Assembly: GCA_045636545.1 (NCBI GenBank)
Contig: JAZTXR010000112.1
Location: 1-6,470 of the forward strand
Direction of reading: 5' to 3'
Length of the DNA: 6,470 nt
Source: HGM04593 sp045636545
GTDB taxonomy: Bacteria; Bacteroidota; Bacteroidia; Bacteroidales; Bacteroidaceae
The position numbers and the translations under genes were made by a program. The notes under the pieces are model-generated. The model was given only the letters and a program-made list of their open reading frames with translations. It ran no database searches and was not told where the DNA came from. Positions 5,986 to 6,470 of the stretch are shown here, one piece after another. Position 1 is the first letter of the stretch, and every line of letters begins with the position of its first letter.

Positions 5986-6056
5986 GTCCCTCTTTCAAGG
6001 GGGACGAGCAACGGAGTTGCGGAGGGGGTTCAACAACAACAGCAAAATCCTTTTGC
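5986..6056 (+). repeat. Row of three small hairpins in the convergent intergenic region
   Basis: GTCCCTCTT (5986-5994) and AAGGGGGAC (5997-6005) pair with one G-T. GCAAC (6008-6012) and GTTGC (6016-6020) pair around GGA. GCAAAA (6042-6047) and TTTTGC (6051-6056) pair around TCC. GGAGGGGGTTCAACAACAAC lies between the second and third. The whole stretch resembles dispersed intergenic sequence of Bacteroidales rather than a gene. No convincing plus- or minus-strand protein was found here. Confidence 0.45.
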
Positions 6057-6065
6057 GCTATAACG

Positions 6066-6097
6066 AGAAAGGGCGAACCGATGTGTTCGCCCTTTCT
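6066..6097. terminator. Bidirectional terminator between convergent genes
   Basis: AGAAAGGGCGAAC (6066-6078) and GTTCGCCCTTTCT (6085-6097) form a perfect 13-bp stem with a 6-base loop. The G/C core GGGCGAAC is flanked by an A-rich arm on one side and a T-rich arm on the other, so it can end transcription both from the sialic acid operon (plus) and from the secreted-protein gene (minus). The T-run is partly inside the stem and short (TTTCT), typical of the A-and-T-flanked bidirectional class. Confidence 0.75.
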
Positions 6098-6101
6098 ATG
6101 T

Positions 6102-6120
6102 ACGCGAAGTCAATTCGCGT
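6102..6120. repeat. Short hairpin next to the terminator
   Basis: ACGCGAA (6102-6108) and TTCGCGT (6114-6120) pair perfectly around GTCAA, lying 17 bases beyond the stop of the minus-strand gene. It has no T-run and may simply extend the terminator region. Confidence 0.4.
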
Positions 6121-6136
6121 TGTTGTTACAGGTCAA

Positions 6137-6470
6137 TCACTTAACCAAAACCTTTTTACCGTTGATTATATACAAGCCTTTGCTTGGGTTCTCAACTGCG
6201 CGGCCGCTGAGGTCATAGATAGTTTTTACCTCTCCGCTTTCACCTTTCACATTCTCAATGCCTGTGATGCCACCGAAGTCGAAACGGTAACCATTGCTCA
6301 ACTGGCCGCCGGCAGAGGTATCCCACTCGTCGTCATAAACACCCAAATTGTTGCTATCCAACAACAGATATGCCTTGTTTGCGTTGTTGAGGAAGCTGTG
6401 GCCTGTAAGCTCGGCACGGTACATGCCTACCTCGCCGTCTACCATTGAAAGCACGTATGCTGCCTTGCCC
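6137..6470 (-). CDS. C-terminal end of a secreted or surface protein with a sorting-type tail (partial)
   Basis: Only the last 110 or so codons are inside the window. The frame stays open to the right edge (GKAAYVLSMVDG...), so the GTG at 6454 is not a real start. The visible part has a beta-rich module with FLNNANKAYLLLD, then DFGGITGIENV, a short linker, and a terminal YDLSGRAV...NPSKGLYIINGKKVLVK. Tails of the form YDLxGRxV...KGxYIxNGKKVLVK close many exported Bacteroidales proteins and resemble the type A C-terminal sorting signal of the type IX secretion system. The catalytic or binding domain lies outside the window, so the function is unknown. The linker is encoded by three copies of a 7-bp repeat. 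It converges with the sialic acid operon and shares its terminator. Confidence 0.8.
   Translation of the reverse strand, partial: GKAAYVLSMVDGEVGMYRAELTGHSFLNNANKAYLLLDSNNLGVYDDEWDTSAGGQLSNGYRFDFGGITGIENVKGESGEVKTIYDLSGRAVENPSKGLYIINGKKVLVK
6230..6250 (-). repeat. Heptanucleotide repeat in the secreted-protein gene, three units
   Basis: On the minus strand the units read GTGAAAG, GTGAAAG, CGGAGAG. They encode the linker VKGESGE between the beta-rich module and the tail. The unit is the same family as the six-unit array inside the symporter fusion gene; both contain AAAGGTGAAAGCGGA. Confidence 0.6.

Noticed and set aside
6017..6448. Plus-strand open frame of 143 codons at the right end
   Set aside because: It is antisense to the minus-strand secreted-protein tail, which has a recognisable Bacteroidales C-terminus, and it begins inside the intergenic hairpin row. 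Its translation shows no known motif.
1..6470. CRISPR array, tRNA or rRNA genes, insertion sequence
   Set aside because: No regularly spaced repeat-spacer pattern, no cloverleaf or rRNA signature and no transposase frame was seen on either strand.

Overview
The window looks like chromosomal DNA from a host-associated Bacteroidales bacterium (Bacteroides, Prevotella or Muribaculaceae type). Four things suggest this. Shine-Dalgarno sites are missing in front of most starts, while A/T-rich leaders are present. Intergenic DNA is rich in dispersed palindromes and short tandem repeats. One gene ends in a C-terminal tail typical of secreted proteins in this order (YDLSGR...GLYIINGKKVLVK). The sialic acid gene order also recalls the nanLET operon of Bacteroides fragilis. 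Genus cannot be fixed from the window.

Layout. Positions 1-75 hold a dispersed-type intergenic repeat, followed by short non-coding DNA and a minus-strand intrinsic terminator (174-200). A minus-strand tRNA methyltransferase gene (trmO) occupies 240-923. It diverges from a plus-strand sialic acid operon across a 165-bp spacer that carries two perfect palindromes. The operon is N-acetylneuraminate lyase (1089-2006), an AGE/renin-binding-protein type N-acylglucosamine 2-epimerase (2075-3256), and an 855-residue fusion (3351-5918). In the fusion, a secreted six-bladed kelch propeller of the sialate mutarotase type precedes a complete sodium:solute symporter of the SiaT type. Positions 5919-6136 hold no gene but a dense row of hairpins, including a bidirectional terminator. 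The 3' end of a minus-strand secreted-protein gene runs off the right edge.

How the genes work together (inference from families). Sialidases release alpha-Neu5Ac. The periplasmic propeller would speed its conversion to the beta anomer and hand it to the symporter to which it is tethered. Inside, the lyase splits Neu5Ac into ManNAc and pyruvate. The epimerase turns free ManNAc into GlcNAc, to be phosphorylated by a kinase encoded elsewhere. No sialidase, kinase, NagA or NagB is in the window.

The most notable points are the mutarotase-transporter fusion, a 7-bp tandem repeat inside its coding sequence that could cause frame switching, and a 10-bp hairpin just before its start codon that pairs an SD-like sequence with an anti-SD-like one.
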